Source: Spirodela intermedia
Lineage: Eukaryota; Streptophyta; Magnoliopsida; Alismatales; Araceae
Assembly (NCBI GenBank): GCA_902729315.2
Contig: LR746265.1
Span: 1,185,501 to 1,249,500 of the forward strand
Reading direction: 5' to 3'
DNA: 64,000 bases
The notes below the pieces were generated by a model. That model was not told the origin of the DNA. It searched no databases and worked only from the letters and a program-made list of their open reading frames with translations. A program made the position numbers and the translations under genes. Position 1 is the stretch's first letter. Each line of letters opens with the position of its first letter. Positions 14,991 through 27,763 of the stretch are shown here, in pieces.

Positions 14991-15339
14991 TGACCTTCAA
15001 GCCCACTTACTCTTGGGCTTGGGCCCATTTATTCTTATATTTATAAATGAGGCCCAAGGACTTCACACTAAACACCTTGTCCCCAATATGCACTTCAAGG
15101 AAGAGTCACTAGATGTTGAAAATTATCTCCAATGTTACGATAGCTTATGGTTGATCCTTTCATTAGATTAACACTTTTTGCTCCCTCATTGATTAGTAGA
15201 CATCTATGAGTTACTCCAATTAGATTGTCCAAATGAGATTGTAGTTCAAGTAAGGTGGAGATGACTAACTCTAGTGTTAAGGGTTGATGATGTATTTAAG
15301 TTTTGAGATGAAAAATATTATGTATTTATATTGTCGTTA

Positions 15340-15502
15340 ACCATTCGAGTCAATAGACTATAGTACCCACTCACTCTATGACTTGAAATGGTATGAAGAA
15401 TTTGGGCTCAACTTCTCATTACAATGTTGTGCAAGGAAACACAAATGGTACAACTTGAGCTTTAGGTACACTTCGTCACCCACAACAAACTTAAGTCTTA
15501 CC
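15340..15502 (-). pseudogene. Gypsy integrase C-terminal fragment
   Basis: Minus-strand translation gives VRLKFVVGDEVYLKLKLYH and then NEKLSP, matching the common gypsy integrase tail of the form V-GD-VYLKLQPYRQ...KLSPRF. A stop follows soon after in the same frame. Confidence 0.6.
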
Positions 15503-16231
15503 ATTGGTGATATGCTTGTTGCTCCATCCTTACTTGAGTTTGTGTGAGTTTTTCTTTAAGTAAGTCTAATGTGGTATTCCATAACCTTCCAAAAATGATA
15601 CCAATTAAGACCAAATCAAAAGACATGCAATGGATCCCTATCATATAAAGCACATAAATGAATAAATTTTAGAGAGCAATAGATAAAGTATTGTACTATA
15701 ATTTAACTTAAAATAATTAGTAATATTAACTACTAGGCTTGACATAAGAAAAGTATTGTAATTATGTCTCTAGGTAGTAATTGATCATCTCTAATTATTC
15801 TTTAATTTATAAGTTGAATGACATGATTTATTTGAACTTAATACCTTGAAATCGACAAACTTTATCTCAAAAGGTGTTAAGAAATACTTGATTATAGTTT
15901 GATATAATATATCTTGAGAACCCAAGTAACTAGACCACCTCTTTGATGAATAAGTTGATGATGTCAATTATTGAGGAGTGTTGAGCTGTAATGAAGTGGG
16001 TTGTACTTTGTGAGGCTATTGACAATAATACAAATTTAATTCTTAGCATTTAATGTGAGTAAACCCTTGGTGAAATACATTATTAGATCATATCACATCT
16101 TTTTTAAAAAAAATAAGTAAAGACTACAACAATCTTGTTGAGAAAAGAGAGTTTGTCTTGTGGAATTAAGAAATAAGACATTATGTCACATACTCTCTAA
16201 TATGTTTCTTCAATTTGTATTAAGAAAAGTT

Positions 16232-16423
16232 TTACAATTTATTTGTAGGTTCATAGAAAAACTTTGAATGACCTTTGAGAGGTATGTTGTGATACACACC
16301 CAAGAGCTTAAAGATCAATTGAGAAGTTGTTAGGAGTACCACAAGTTCTTTGTGTAATAGTAATCTATTTGACAAAGTATAGTTAGGGGAGGGGGGGAGG
16401 AGAGGTTTCCTCTTAGTGCCCAT
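16232..16423 (-). pseudogene. Gypsy RNase H / integrase zinc-finger junction fragment
   Basis: The minus-strand frame contains VYHNIPLKGHSKFF, which lines up with the HHCC-finger start of gypsy integrase (typically H-x-SP-GGHSG). It sits at the expected distance between the RT and integrase C-terminal fragments. Confidence 0.55.
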
Positions 16424-17989
16424 AAGTGCCTCTATAACACATGCAAGTCATTTGTCTTTACCATTCTCCTCTCTAATTTGATACATGTCAAAGAGAGATG
16501 ATTGAGTCATGATCAAAAAGTGTACTTCAATGAGATTTAATTTTTGAGATAGAGCATTGGTTACTATAACAAGTTTGGATATCTATTAATATAACCACAC
16601 TTGTAGTAAATTTCAAAATCAAATATAACAAGTTTGGGCTTCTATTTGAAGAATTGAGGGGTGACATGACACTATTATATCATAAACTTGACAATGTGGT
16701 GATAAGTGAATATGATGAATCATCAATCTGACAAGTAGTGAAGTCACTTCTAAATAACAAGTATGATCCCCATCAACTCTCATTCATACACAAATTTTAT
16801 AGTATTCTATGAGGCTAATGTGTAACTATAGTAAGTAATGTGGTGTCTTGCTCATGAGAAGATTGCACAAATGCTTGCCCTGCTGTGTCTACCTCAAATT
16901 CAAAAGATTATGTGAAATTTGAGAAAGCAAGCACTAGGGGAGATGTCATGACGTCCTTGAGGCATTTTTATATTGTGGAATATTTTTTTAAAAAGAATTG
17001 AGTAAGTAGTTGAAAGAAATGACATAATTTATGATGAACTAATAAAAATATTTAGTGAGCCTCAAGAATGACTATAATTCCTTCACTACTATGGGGGTTA
17101 GCCACTATTTCATTGCATTGATCTTTGTCACATACTTTCACTGTTACTATTGACACTTAATGCTTGAGAAACTCCACACAACATTAACAAGTAAATATTT
17201 ATTGATGTTGACACAGTTCATGAGTAACAAGGAGTAAGAAAACTTAAATCGTGCCAAGTGTGCTCTACATTTGTCCTATAGTACCCAAGATATTATAAAA
17301 AAAGACTGACATATTTTCATAAGTGAGGGCAGAACACTTGGTCCATTAATGCTTAGAATGTTGATGGATCATTTTTGAGGTTGAACAACATTACTAGAAA
17401 CTCATAATGACCTTAATGGGTCTTGAATATACTCTTCAAGATGTCATTTCATCTCATTATTGTCTGGTGATATCCTATTCGTAGGTTCAACATGAAAAAT
17501 ACTTATATGCTATATAAGTCCATGATAGGTTTAAATAAAAGGTCAACTATTTTTTTCTTGTCATAATTTTAAATGAACTATCACAACATGACAACAATTC
17601 ATCATGACATTCATACCTCTTCATATACTTATGCATACTCATATTGATTTAAAGTACAATAATCATTGATAGTGAACTCTACATCATATTGATGTCAATA
17701 CTCATTCCTTTTCGTACAACACAATAGATATGCCAAATCAATGATTGAATTAACCTTTGGGACCCAATGGGGTGTTGTCCACTTAACAACTTTTATTTTT
17801 TCTTGATTCATTCACAAATTGTCTATCTCACAATGCGACCAATGAAAGTCACCTCTTCTAGTACAAATCATGCATTTTATTGACTTGAGGTAGAGATGGC
17901 ACTCCCTCAACTTCTTAAACCTCTCTCATACTTGCGTTTTATGCTCCAACATACTTGGTTATAAATAATTCTTATATAAATAAATTATA

Positions 17990-18400
17990 ACCAAATTTAA
18001 CAAATAATTATTAGATCTCATTAATCAATGTGTAGAACATGATAGGGTCATTGCTAAAGTTGACATTATTATCAAGAACTTCTAAAATTAATAATGTGTC
18101 AGGCACTTAGTATTTTGACTAATTTTCTTTTCTTATCCAAACTTGATAATAACCACTCTTCAAGTACATCTAGAAGAAATATATGGCTCTATCTAACCTT
18201 TCAAATAACTTATTACTATTAAGTATTGCATATTTTTTCTTCATTATTACTTTGTTGAGTACAGAAAATCCACACACAACCAAAGGTGGATGTGCCCCAC
18301 CTTTTGGAATTTTTTTAAGTGTGGTTATTGTATAAGACATATCTAGAAGACATATTGTATGAGATATAAGTGACCACACCTCTTGCATGAGTTTAATCAC
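17990..18400 (-). pseudogene. Gypsy reverse transcriptase fragment
   Basis: Minus-strand translation contains CGFSVLNKVIMKKKYAI, the degenerate form of the RT motif with DYR-LNK-T-K-YP. After a stop it continues YLKSGYYQVWI (family: DLRSGYHQVRI) and, in a shifted frame, NDPIMFYTLINEI (family: TNAPATF-LMN). The YxDD catalytic box is not preserved. Confidence 0.65.
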
Positions 18401-19561
18401 ATATTCTACCTCACATCAAGGTAGTAATTTTTTCAAATAGCCATGACATTATATTTATATACTTCTATAAGGTTATGATAATTTTTGAGTGAGAGCTGCC
18501 TACGTGTGCTAGTGTCCACTGTCATCCATGTTATTGCTATGTTGGCTAACTCCATCTAAGTGTCTACCACTTACCTACGTGCCTGCCACTGATGTACAAG
18601 TTAGCACGCCTACCTTAACATCACTAATGATTGTGTTAGTTGGTGTCAAGTGGACCATACCTTCAAGGTTGGCACCACAGCATGTCTACTTTGACAGTGA
18701 GTTTTGTTTGCTCATTTTTACCTGATAATCGGAGCTTCAATCATAGTCAATCATTTTTCTTCTCATAGGTCACAAGGAGGTTTCCTAACCCTTCTTCAAG
18801 TTATCTTAGAGTTGTAGTACTGGTGACATCTTGAGGTCTTATGAGCCTGGAAACTCTAGAAACAAAGTAAAAACTTGGACCTCATGAGAAGTACACCGTT
18901 TAGACATAAGCTACATGTTTGTCAAAATTTTGCAATGAAAACGAAGGCGGGCACTGCTTCAGCCACCGTCTTCCCCGCGAACCACTGGTGGTGTCCACCC
19001 TGGCGGAGACGAGCGGCAGTCAACCCACTTACAGTGAGATGATTGCCCACCCTGAACACGGAGATTCCAAAGAAAATGACCCAAAGTCAACCTTCCAGTA
19101 ATCTTAGTCCGATTGGCCGGCAGGACGGTAATATTCCCGACAACCTTAGAGTCGGCTCTGTGAATCGCTGCTCTTCCCGGGGCCTTGGGTTATGGCGGCG
19201 GCTGGGAATTTTTCATCGGACATTCATGTCTCTTGGGAGGGTGGGGGGGTGGGGGGGTGTGGGAAGCAGTGGACTAACTGTCGTTATTGTCTAGTTAATT
19301 AACAAAATGGGCGGTTAGAAAGAAAGTTTCATGTAATAGAAAGTAGGTTGTAAAGTTTCTGGTCAAAGGCTGCCGTATGTCTCCGTTGCCGGCAAGGAGA
19401 ACGACCGGCGGCAACACCTCAAGCAGATCGTGCAGGTTAGAAGTGGAGAGGTCAGCGCTTTGTCCCCATGATTATGGGGTCTCTCCAGCACGGTGGCCGC
19501 TCTACGGGCCGCTGTCTGCTGTTGTTGGTGCTGGTGGCTTCTTCACAAGGCGTGTCGGGTA

Positions 19562-19618
<57 letters not shown>

Positions 19619-19882
19619 GTCCTGTGTCTCGCTGTCTCTGTCTACATTGGACATGAAGGAACGGCGGAAAGAGAAATACCTCGAATAGAGACCGAGTGAT
19701 AGATTCAGGATCACGAAGGTGCAGGAAGGAGGAGCCCAAGAGGGACATGTCAAGTGAGGTTCAAGCGGATTGGGGAAAGAAGAAAAAAAGGAAGAAAACT
19801 TTCTGCTTTTTCTTCTCTCTCTCTCTCTCTCTCTCTCTCTACATTTATATATTTATATAAATATATAACTTTCATCTCTGTT
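18401..19882. other. Intergenic region upstream of WAT1
   Basis: Transition from AT-rich transposon sequence (to about 18900) to GC-rich genic DNA. No exon recognised. A CT repeat at 19572-19610 and a shorter one at 19815-19842 are present. Confidence 0.4.
19572..19610 (+). repeat. (CT)n microsatellite
   Basis: Perfect CT repeat of about 19 units. Confidence 0.95.
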
Positions 19883-20240
19883 GCTGATCGACCTTCACCC
19901 ACCACGTTGGACAGCGAATCGCCCTCGTTCACCATATGGACGTGGTTTATTATTGCTGGGTAGGGCCTGCCTGCATGAACTCTTCCCGACCTTGAAACAT
20001 GCATGATGCTCTTTCTCTCTCTCTCGCTAATCAGAGAGGTTGATCGTCCTTGCTTGTCCCGGCTGATCGACCTTTACCTACCGAGTTGGACAGCGACGCT
20101 CCCTCGCGCACCATCTGAACGAGACTTATTATTGTCGAGTCGGGCCTGCCGGTGTTATCTCTCCCCGACCACCAACGATTTATGATGCTCTCTCTCTCTC
20201 TCCAGCCGTTCTCTCGTCAGCAAGAATGACCATCCTCGCT
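19883..20240 (+). repeat. 179-base tandem duplication upstream of WAT1
   Basis: Copy 1 (19883-20061) and copy 2 (20062 to about 20240) both begin GCTGATCGACCTT. They share GTTGGACAGCGA, the CTTATTATTG / TTTATTATTG block, GGGCCTGCC, CCCGACC and TGATGCTCTTTCTCTC-type ends. Identity by eye is roughly 75-80 percent. Each copy ends in a CT tract followed by a variant of GTTGATCGTCCTTGCTTG. Confidence 0.8.
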
Positions 20241-20480
20241 TGCAGAGAATGACGGCTCACTGGATGGTCCTCCGGGTGGGAAGAAAGCCGACTCGAGGAA
20301 GCAAAGAGGGGGCGAGTTGTCCTCTCAAAACGCGACCCTGGCTTCCACTTTATAGGCAAATAGCTGGCCTCTCTAGCATCTAACCAGATTCGTTCCGCCA
20401 ATTCTTTCTTTCTTTCTCGATCAGAAGACCCACAGTACTTTCAGATTCCTAAACAATCAGCCTTCTAACTCAAAGCCTAA

Positions 20481-20526
<46 letters not shown>

Positions 20527-21517
20527 CTCCTCTCTATACGAGAAGGCAGCACTCCGGCCGCAGCCTCGGTGGAAGGTGGACTGCAAGTGATGCTCACAGA
20601 TCTCTTTCCCCGTTCTTTCCGTTGTTTCTCCATGGAGACCACAACGGTGGCGTCAGATTGAGATCCTCATTCCAGTGGATTCTCGGTCGCTATTTCCTTC
20701 CGTGCGCCCCCCCGCCCCCCCCGTCCGTTCCCCCTCTCAAAGACCGTTCCTCTTATTTTCTTGAGAGCGACGTCGTGACTCTTGATCCCGCGAGCAGTCT
20801 CGCCGGAGTTCCTCAGCACCTAGTCGACCCTCTTAACATTCAGTGGAGAAGAAGACGGAGGTAATTTCATCGAAAATCTAAACCCTTCGTTCAATAGTTG
20901 CCACCATTATCTCCATCTGTTCTAAAATGGAACATGATGGAAGCCCTGGTTCGATTGGGTAGAGAGGTAAAGAGGTTAGGATCGTCTGCCGGAAATTGAG
21001 AGAGACCCAAAAGAACTTTATCTCCCCTAGTGCGCTTAGCATGGTCTTCCCCGGTAGAGAGTGAGTGGCAGGAGAGTTGGCAGGCCCCAGATGCCACCCA
21101 GCATCTCACATCTTGCAACCTCAATAATTGCTGGTATCTTACACTCGTTCTTATTTACAGAGTGTTTATGGCTATTGTACGGACATTATAGAGAGAGAGA
21201 GAGAGGGACAGACGAGTAGAATCAGTAAATAGTCGGTGTCATGTCTTGAGAGTGAGAGAAAGAGAGACGAAGAAGGCAGGGAGGGAGGAGGTGGGGACGA
21301 CTACCCTCACAGGTAACACTCAGTCTTTGTTCCAGTCGTTCAATTACCCCACCCCTTTCCTCCATACTATATTTATGACTCCTCGCCTCCCCTCCATATC
21401 TAGCTCACTCCATCGACCCATCGCGCAGTATCTCTTCCACCTTTCAACTTCCGGCGGCCTCTCTTCTCCGCCCTCACCCAGCAGGCAGTATTCGCCGGTG
21501 ACCAACAGCGCGGTGCG
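20241..21517. other. Proximal 5' region of WAT1
   Basis: Contains (CT)n at 20485-20522, a C-rich run near 20708-20722, GA tracts at 21190-21206, and TATATTTA at 21368-21375, which sits about 150 bases before the WAT1 start and could be its TATA box. No other coding exon seen. Confidence 0.4.
20485..20522 (+). repeat. (CT)n microsatellite
   Basis: Near-perfect CT repeat, about 19 units, roughly 1 kb before the WAT1 start codon. Confidence 0.95.
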
Positions 21518-21746
21518 ATGGCGGACTCGGCGTCGGCGAGGCCGAAGAGGACGTGCAGCATGCCGGAGAGAGTGCAGCTGCACGTTTCCATGCTGGCCCT
21601 GCAGTTCGGCTACGCCGGCTTCCACATCGTCTCGCGGGCGGCCCTCAACATGGGGATAAGCAAGCTGGTTTTCCCCGTCTACCGCAACATCATCGCTCTC
21701 ATCCTCCTCGTCCCCTTTGCCTACTTCCTCGAGAAGTAAGGAAGGC

Positions 21747-21803
<57 letters not shown>

Positions 21804-23399
21804 CTGATTGGGATCGCCGTCGTTTATGTATTCTTATGGCCAAGTTTTCACATTCGCATGCAGGAAGGACCGGCCGGCGATTACGCTCTCCTTTCTGGTC
21901 CAGTTTTTCTTCTTGGCCCTCTGTGGGTCAGTGTTGACGAGCTACATGAATCACTACAGCTATTCTCGTTGATTTATACTGACGAGTTGGTTCTACTCAT
22001 CTCTTGCGGCAGGATAACTGCTAACCAGGGCTTCTACCTCCTTGGATTGGATAACACCTCCCCCACCTTCGCCTCTGCCATACAGAACTCCGTCCCCGCC
22101 ATAACCTTCCTCATGGCCGCCATTCTCAGGCACTGCTGCGATCATCTTCCTCCTCAGGCTTTTACTTTTTACATCTGATTCCTTCATTATAACTGTAAAA
22201 ACCCCTCCCTCTCGTTGTCTACGGATGATCTTTTTCATAAGAATTTTTGGCGGGTTTGGAAGCAGGATAGAGAAGGTGAGGCTCAACAGAAGGGACGGCA
22301 TCGCCAAGGTCCTGGGTACCCTGGCCTGCGTGGGCGGCGCATCGGTGATCACCTTGTTCAAGGGGCCGACCATCTTCGGCCCGTCTCGCCTGACGCTACC
22401 AGCGGCGCCGGTGGCGGGAGCACACACCTCGCCTCTATGGCTGGGCGACGCCAGCGGGAAGAACTGGACGTTGGGCTGCCTCTTCCTCATCGGGCACTGC
22501 CTATCGTGGTCGGGGTGGCTCGTTCTGCAGGCCCCAGTCTTGAAAAAGTACCCCGCCCGGCTCTCCGTCACCTCCTACACTTGCTTCTTCGGGGTCATCC
22601 AGTTCCTCATCATCGCCGCCTTCGTCGAGAGGGACCTCGCCTCCTGGACCTTCCACTCCGGCGGCGAGGTCTTCACCATCCTCTACGCGGTAATCGACCT
22701 CTTCTCCTGAGATTGACGATTCCTACAGCCGTGGTGGGTGAGCACGATGAAGGAAACAGCTGAGGATGGGGGAGGCCCTTTCGGCCTCCTCCTCCTCTCT
22801 CCTTTCGAGCTTCCTTTTTCGCTTCTCTCTGCCTCTCCTACGCAGGGAACCCACAGAGTTGTTGCAGAAATAGCATAAGCTATTGAATTCATAAACACTC
22901 CGTCTCTTTTACGTGATTATTTTCCAAGATTTAATCATTTGGACGCGCAGGGATTCGTTGCCTCCGGGATCGCCTTCGCAGTGCAGATATGGTGCATCGA
23001 CAGGGGCGGCCCCGTATTCGTCGCGGTGTACCAGCCAGTCCAGACCCTCGTCGTCGCCATCATGGCCTCCATCGCCCTGGGCGAGGAGTTCTATCTCGGA
23101 GGGTAGGTTCCTTCTCCCCTGCGGACGGAGTCATCCTCTCCTTCTCACGCTAAAACCTTACAGCCTCGTTGAATCCTCCCATGGGTTCCAGGATCATCGG
23201 AGCAGTTCTGATAGTGGCCGGGCTCTACATGGTTCTCTGGGGCAAGAGCCAAGAGAGGGCGTTCGATGCCAAGGAGAAGACAAAGACGATCGCCCACAGC
23301 TCCGATCACGACGGCCACACAGCCGCGACGCCGACGTCTTCCAATGGTTCCTCCCTGACCCAGCCGCTGCTGCCGTCCCCTCCGCTGGAGAACGTTTAA
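21518..23399 (+). CDS. WAT1: WAT1 (Walls Are Thin 1) auxin-related transporter
   Basis: Tonoplast EamA/DMT-family transporter linked to auxin efflux from the vacuole and secondary wall formation. Exons: 21518-21735, 21864-21926, 22013-22129, 22266-22689, 22951-23102, 23192-23399. All phases agree and give 393 residues, against about 389 in Arabidopsis. It carries two EamA repeats with ten predicted helices. Near-identical family blocks include LQFGYAGFHIVSRAALNMG, ANQGFYLLGLDNTSPTFAS, NWTLGCLFLIGHCLSWSG, PARLSVTSYTCFFG, IWCIDRGGPVFVAVYQPVQ and ALGEEFYLGG. The hydrophilic tail ends PLLPSPPLENV, like the Arabidopsis end. Intron 1 carries (CT)25; intron 3 begins with GC (CTCAG|gcactg). The start is chosen from the conserved N-terminus (MPERVQLHVSMLALQFGY). 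No lesions are visible apart from the unusual intron 3 donor. Confidence 0.96.
21750..21799 (+). repeat. (CT)n microsatellite in WAT1 intron 1
   Basis: Perfect 25-unit CT repeat starting 14 bases after the intron 1 donor. Confidence 0.95.
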
Positions 23400-25525
23400 G
23401 GCGTCGGTGCCGGTGGGTCGTAGTATCCCAAGAATATCTCCATGAGAGTCTGTCTAGAAGAGGACTGTCGCATATCTAGAGAGTCTGAGAGTGTATCCAA
23501 CGGTTGTGGGCAGCCCACCACTTCTCCTTCAAAGGGAGATGGAGTCGTTTCTGTTTGCCCTAGCTTCTTCCTCGGATTGTAGCCCCAAAGAGCGACCTTT
23601 GAGGTGGGTTCCCCTCCCTTTGATTGAAAAGATATCATCTCTTGGCCTGCACTAAAGCGAAACCCTCCGTGAGGAAGAAAACGGCGAACCCAGACGAGAG
23701 AAGGGTAGACGACCACTCATTGCGCTCTCTCCGCCGCCTCTCCGTCCTGTCCTCGCTCGTCTACGGGGGCGGTGGCTCGACCCCCTTGGCGCGAGAATCT
23801 TCCCCCCGCTGCCCTAAATGTATCCACCAGTAACAGCCAAACAGAAGACGACTGGGGAAGAAGACGACGGGAGACAGAAACGTGGAACAACGCAGAGAAG
23901 CTCGCAAGAACACGATCGAACTTAAAATAACGTGGATCCGGCGACAAGGGGACCTAAATCGCCGGAAGTCAAACTGGTCCCCCCTCTCTCTCTCTCTTCC
24001 CCCAAGGTAGCAAGTCCAAGTAAGATCTAACTCTACGCCGCAGCCATCTCCACGTGCTTGTCCCCTTCCTTTTGTCTCTCTCAAGCCAATGCAAACATGC
24101 ATGGGTGGGTCAACCGGCCGGGCTGAGCTAGATAGGATCAGACCCATTCTAGGCCGCTGCCCACTTGCCCATGTTGATCAGGGAAACCACGTTAACCACG
24201 AATATGAGTGAGAGTGGGTTGCATGGTTACTTTATTTTTCTAATCAACGATTGACTATTCCAACAAGCCACGTCCTGTCTAAGTCAACCAACAATCTTTT
24301 GAAGGGTGGTCGTGGACTGTGATCATGAGTTAAGGTCATAAAGTCTTTCAACTTGGAGCGAATTAATTCCATTTTTATAGCCGCATTTTTTAGTATTTTT
24401 GAAATAAACAAGGGACTGTTCTTACGAATATCACACCCAATATTTAAAGAAAAAAACACTGAAAATACTTACTATGGGAAATGAGAGCTCAATCGCCACT
24501 CTTAGCTCACAAGGTTGTGAAACCACATCATCACGTTGACTTTGTAAAAATATGATTATGATTGTTATTATTGCACGATATAATCAGTACGCCATCTGAT
24601 TGTGGGCCATTCACACAGCCAATTGTTGGTTTTCTGGGACCTCCGCACAAACCCGGCTTATCCATTCAGTTTGTTCGTGAATTTCTGTGGTTCTCTGCAA
24701 GTTTTACGTCATAAAAATCTTCTCTGATTAGTATCAAGCAACAAGCACGTGAAGAGAGGGATGGAGGTTTAGCTTGTTTGTCGAAAATTGGTAGGCCCAT
24801 TTTGATAGTTGTGGAGATGGGCCTGGACGGCCCAATTGCAAGTGGCGAACCAACGGAACCCATTTCAGGCTTGGGATGATGTCACATAGGTTAGACTTGG
24901 TATGATGTGATCGTGACCGACGCGTGGGCTCCCCTGACTGTTGGATATCTTTGCACCCAGATTAGATCCGGTCACTGATATCTGGTCTGGTGTGACCTCT
25001 CGCGATCGAATCATTAACTGGTTCCCCTTCAAGCGGAGTTCTTTCCTATTTGGGGCTAGACTGTGCTGAAACATTGTTTTCAGCCCATCAACAGGGCAAG
25101 CGTGTCAGAGCTGGGCCTACGAACACCACCGAATATGAGTTGGATGGCATGCGCAAGATGATGAGATGTCCGACCGCCAAGTACTATGATGATGGAGGAC
25201 GGGTGTGGGCACATGCCAGGTGTCATCTCATGCATCCACATGTTCTTTCTCTCCCTCTGTCTCTCTCCAAGCTCTCTCTCTCTCTCTCTCTCTCTAAACT
25301 CTAGTGTCGTGGGACCCAGGAGATGCCCGGTAGAGGATAGCATGGCTGCCATGTGGATTGAGGGATCTCGAGTGCCATCCATGCTCGTAGGGTAGCAACT
25401 AGACAGAAGGGAGGAATCGATTCGACTGATTCCCCTAAATCCGCGTTTGGCATGGAGGTAGGTACCGACCGACACTTTGTAGATGTCATAAAAACATATT
25501 AATGATAAGAAAACCATCCTTATTT

Positions 25526-25678
<153 letters not shown>

Positions 25679-26018
25679 GAACAAGTGCTTTCCAAAGACA
25701 TCTTCAAATCGTCCTCACACGCTGGAGAGAGCGAGAGAGAGAATCTGCTTATAGTTTGATAAATAAATTCATCCGATGATAAAAAAGTAAGCGATAATAT
25801 CTTCATATTCATAAAAATCGAGTTTTTCTTGCATATATGTCCATCTTTCCACTCTAGGTAGACCATAGGATGAAGGTTGTGGAAAATTAAGTGGCCTCTA
25901 GAGAACATAGGGGTTTACTCTCTTCCTAATATTCTCTTGACGAGTCTTGACTTATTGAATTAAGAGGAATTTCGTGAGATAAAACCACCAAGTAGTCCTT
26001 TAGCCATATCCTCACACA

Positions 26019-26023
<5 letters not shown>

Positions 26024-26053
<30 letters not shown>
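26024..26053 (+). repeat. (GA)n microsatellite
   Basis: Perfect GA repeat of about 15 units. Confidence 0.95.
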
Positions 26054-26057
<4 letters not shown>

Positions 26058-26554
26058 GGCTATCAAATGACTCATACCGCTTAGGATAATTAGGAGCGTT
26101 GACATAAAGGGTAAGCACAATTCTTAGCATTGGGCTTTAAAACCAAGTCTAAACATAGAGGATAGGTATGGCCTCCTGCATCATACCGGCATGTGGTTGT
26201 TCCTAATTAGATGTATTAAAATTAATGAAATATATAAATTATTCAACTACTTGAAGATGTTTTATTCATAAAACATAGTTGCCACCTGCTGAGTAATAAA
26301 TTAGAGCTAATTATGTTGGTTAACAACATTCTGTGATCCAAATCCTGCTTTGAAGGGGGCATTAAAGAAAGGGAACATCTTTCTAGTTAGAAACATGGGA
26401 GGAAGACGTGTGGAATGGTGCATCTGTGCAACGAAAAAAAAATAAAAGGACCATTAGCGGTCTCGTTGTGCTAAGTTCTTGCTTTTAGGGGGAAAGTGAA
26501 TTCTGCTCCGAGCTGGTTTAGTCTACTCTACTGACCTTAAGGTGACACGAAAGT

Positions 26555-26557
<3 letters not shown>

Positions 26558-26592
<35 letters not shown>
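26558..26592 (+). repeat. (GA)n microsatellite upstream of the DUF1635 gene
   Basis: Perfect GA repeat about 160 bases before the start codon at 26751, just ahead of the TATA-like TTATAAG. Confidence 0.95.
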
Positions 26593-26596
<4 letters not shown>

Positions 26597-26750
26597 GTGC
26601 GTGTGGAAAGGGAAGACGGGTTATAAGAGCGGGGAGCAAGCCGCAGATCGCCGCACTGACTCCTCTTCTGACAGCGAGATTCTCAAACTCCAGATTGCAT
26701 AGAGTCAGCGAAGGCAACCGGCGTTCAGACAGGCCCGCTGATAGGAAGAC

Positions 26751-27763
26751 ATGGACGAAGACCACCGCTTCGCCCTTGTCCCGCCATCTCCCTTTTCCCT
26801 CAATGGCACCACCGACTGGGCTTTCTTCCCCCAAGTCCAGGTAGAACTTTCTCTTTCTCTCTCTCTCCCCGTTCGCATTTCCCTTCCGTTGGTCTTAACT
26901 AGTGGTGTAATCGGAGGGACTGCCTCTGCGTGTGACTGTTTCAGATGGCGGAGGAAGAGGAAAGGTGGGGAGAAGAGAGAGTGGAGGAGGTGAGGCAGGC
27001 ACTGCTGTACGCTACGTTGGAGCTGGAGTCGACCCGGCAAGCCGCCCAGGGGCAGATCCAGCGCATGGAGTGCGACTTGGCCCGCCTCCGCGACCTCCTC
27101 GGCACCGCCACGAGAGAACGGGACGAGGCCCGGGAGCAGGCCCGCCACGCCCTCCTCCTCCGGCACAGCGGCGGCACAGCGGCGAACGAGAGTCCTCCGG
27201 CCAACGCCCATCAATACGCCGCCACCGCCCGATTCCTCCAGCCGGAGTTCAGCCATGCAGGCGCGGGGTTTGGGTTGTCGCCGTCGTCGTCCTCGCTGTC
27301 CTCCGATGACAGCAGCTTGGCCGTCTCCTCCACTCCACCGAGGCCGTCGGCGGGAGAAGTAGAGCTATTCGAACTGGTTCCGGCGGGAAGACTGCCGGAG
27401 AAGGGGCGGTTGTTGGAGGCGGTGATGAAGGCGGGACCGCTCCTCCACAACGTGATGCTGGCGGGTCCGCTGCCCAAATGGCAGCACCCCCCGCCGCCTC
27501 TTGGGAGCTTGGGAATTCCCCCCTTCTCCGTGACAACGAACGGCGCCGACGCCATGGCTACGGCGGGGGAGGATTTGAAGTCACAACTAGGGCAACCACA
27601 GGGGCCCTGCAACGGGAGGAAGAGAGACCTTGAAGGAGAGGAGGGCATGGTGATGAAGGCGTTGTCGGAGGCTAGAGGACAGTCTCCACCTTCTTCCTCT
27701 TTCTCTCCGAGGAACGGCAGCCGCGGCAAGCACCGGAAGACTGGCCCTTTCCTCTTCCATTGA
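26751..27763 (+). CDS. DUF1635 family protein
   Basis: Plant-specific protein of unknown function. Two exons, 26751-26840 and 26945-27763, join in phase to give 302 residues. The N-terminus (MDEDHRFALVPPSPF) is followed from about residue 31 by a charged coiled coil holding the DUF1635 signature ERVEEVRQALLYATLELEST and DLLGTATRERDEAREQA. A Ser/Pro-rich linker (SPSSSSLSSDDSS) leads to the second conserved block, LPEKGRLLEAVMKAGPLL and VMLAGPLPKWQHPPPPL, and the basic tail ends RGKHRKTGPFLFH. The two blocks in this order are how I recognise the family. Exon 2 also begins with an in-frame ATG straight after the acceptor, so a shorter form could be made if the first exon were skipped. Localisation cannot be read from the sequence, though the basic tail would fit a nuclear protein. 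Confidence 0.88.

Larger units (their letters stand above)
15300..18400 (-). mobile_element. Decayed Ty3/gypsy-type LTR retrotransposon (pol remnant)
   Basis: Read on the minus strand, the order reverse transcriptase (about 18400-17990), integrase zinc finger (16423-16232) and integrase C-terminus (15502-15340) matches Ty3/gypsy pol. Every part is interrupted by stops and frameshifts. No gag was recognised above 18400 and I could not define LTR ends, target-site duplication or primer-binding site, so the element is probably truncated and old. The integrase C-terminal wording (VGDEVYLKLK) resembles chromovirus-type elements; a chromodomain was not seen. Confidence 0.7.
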
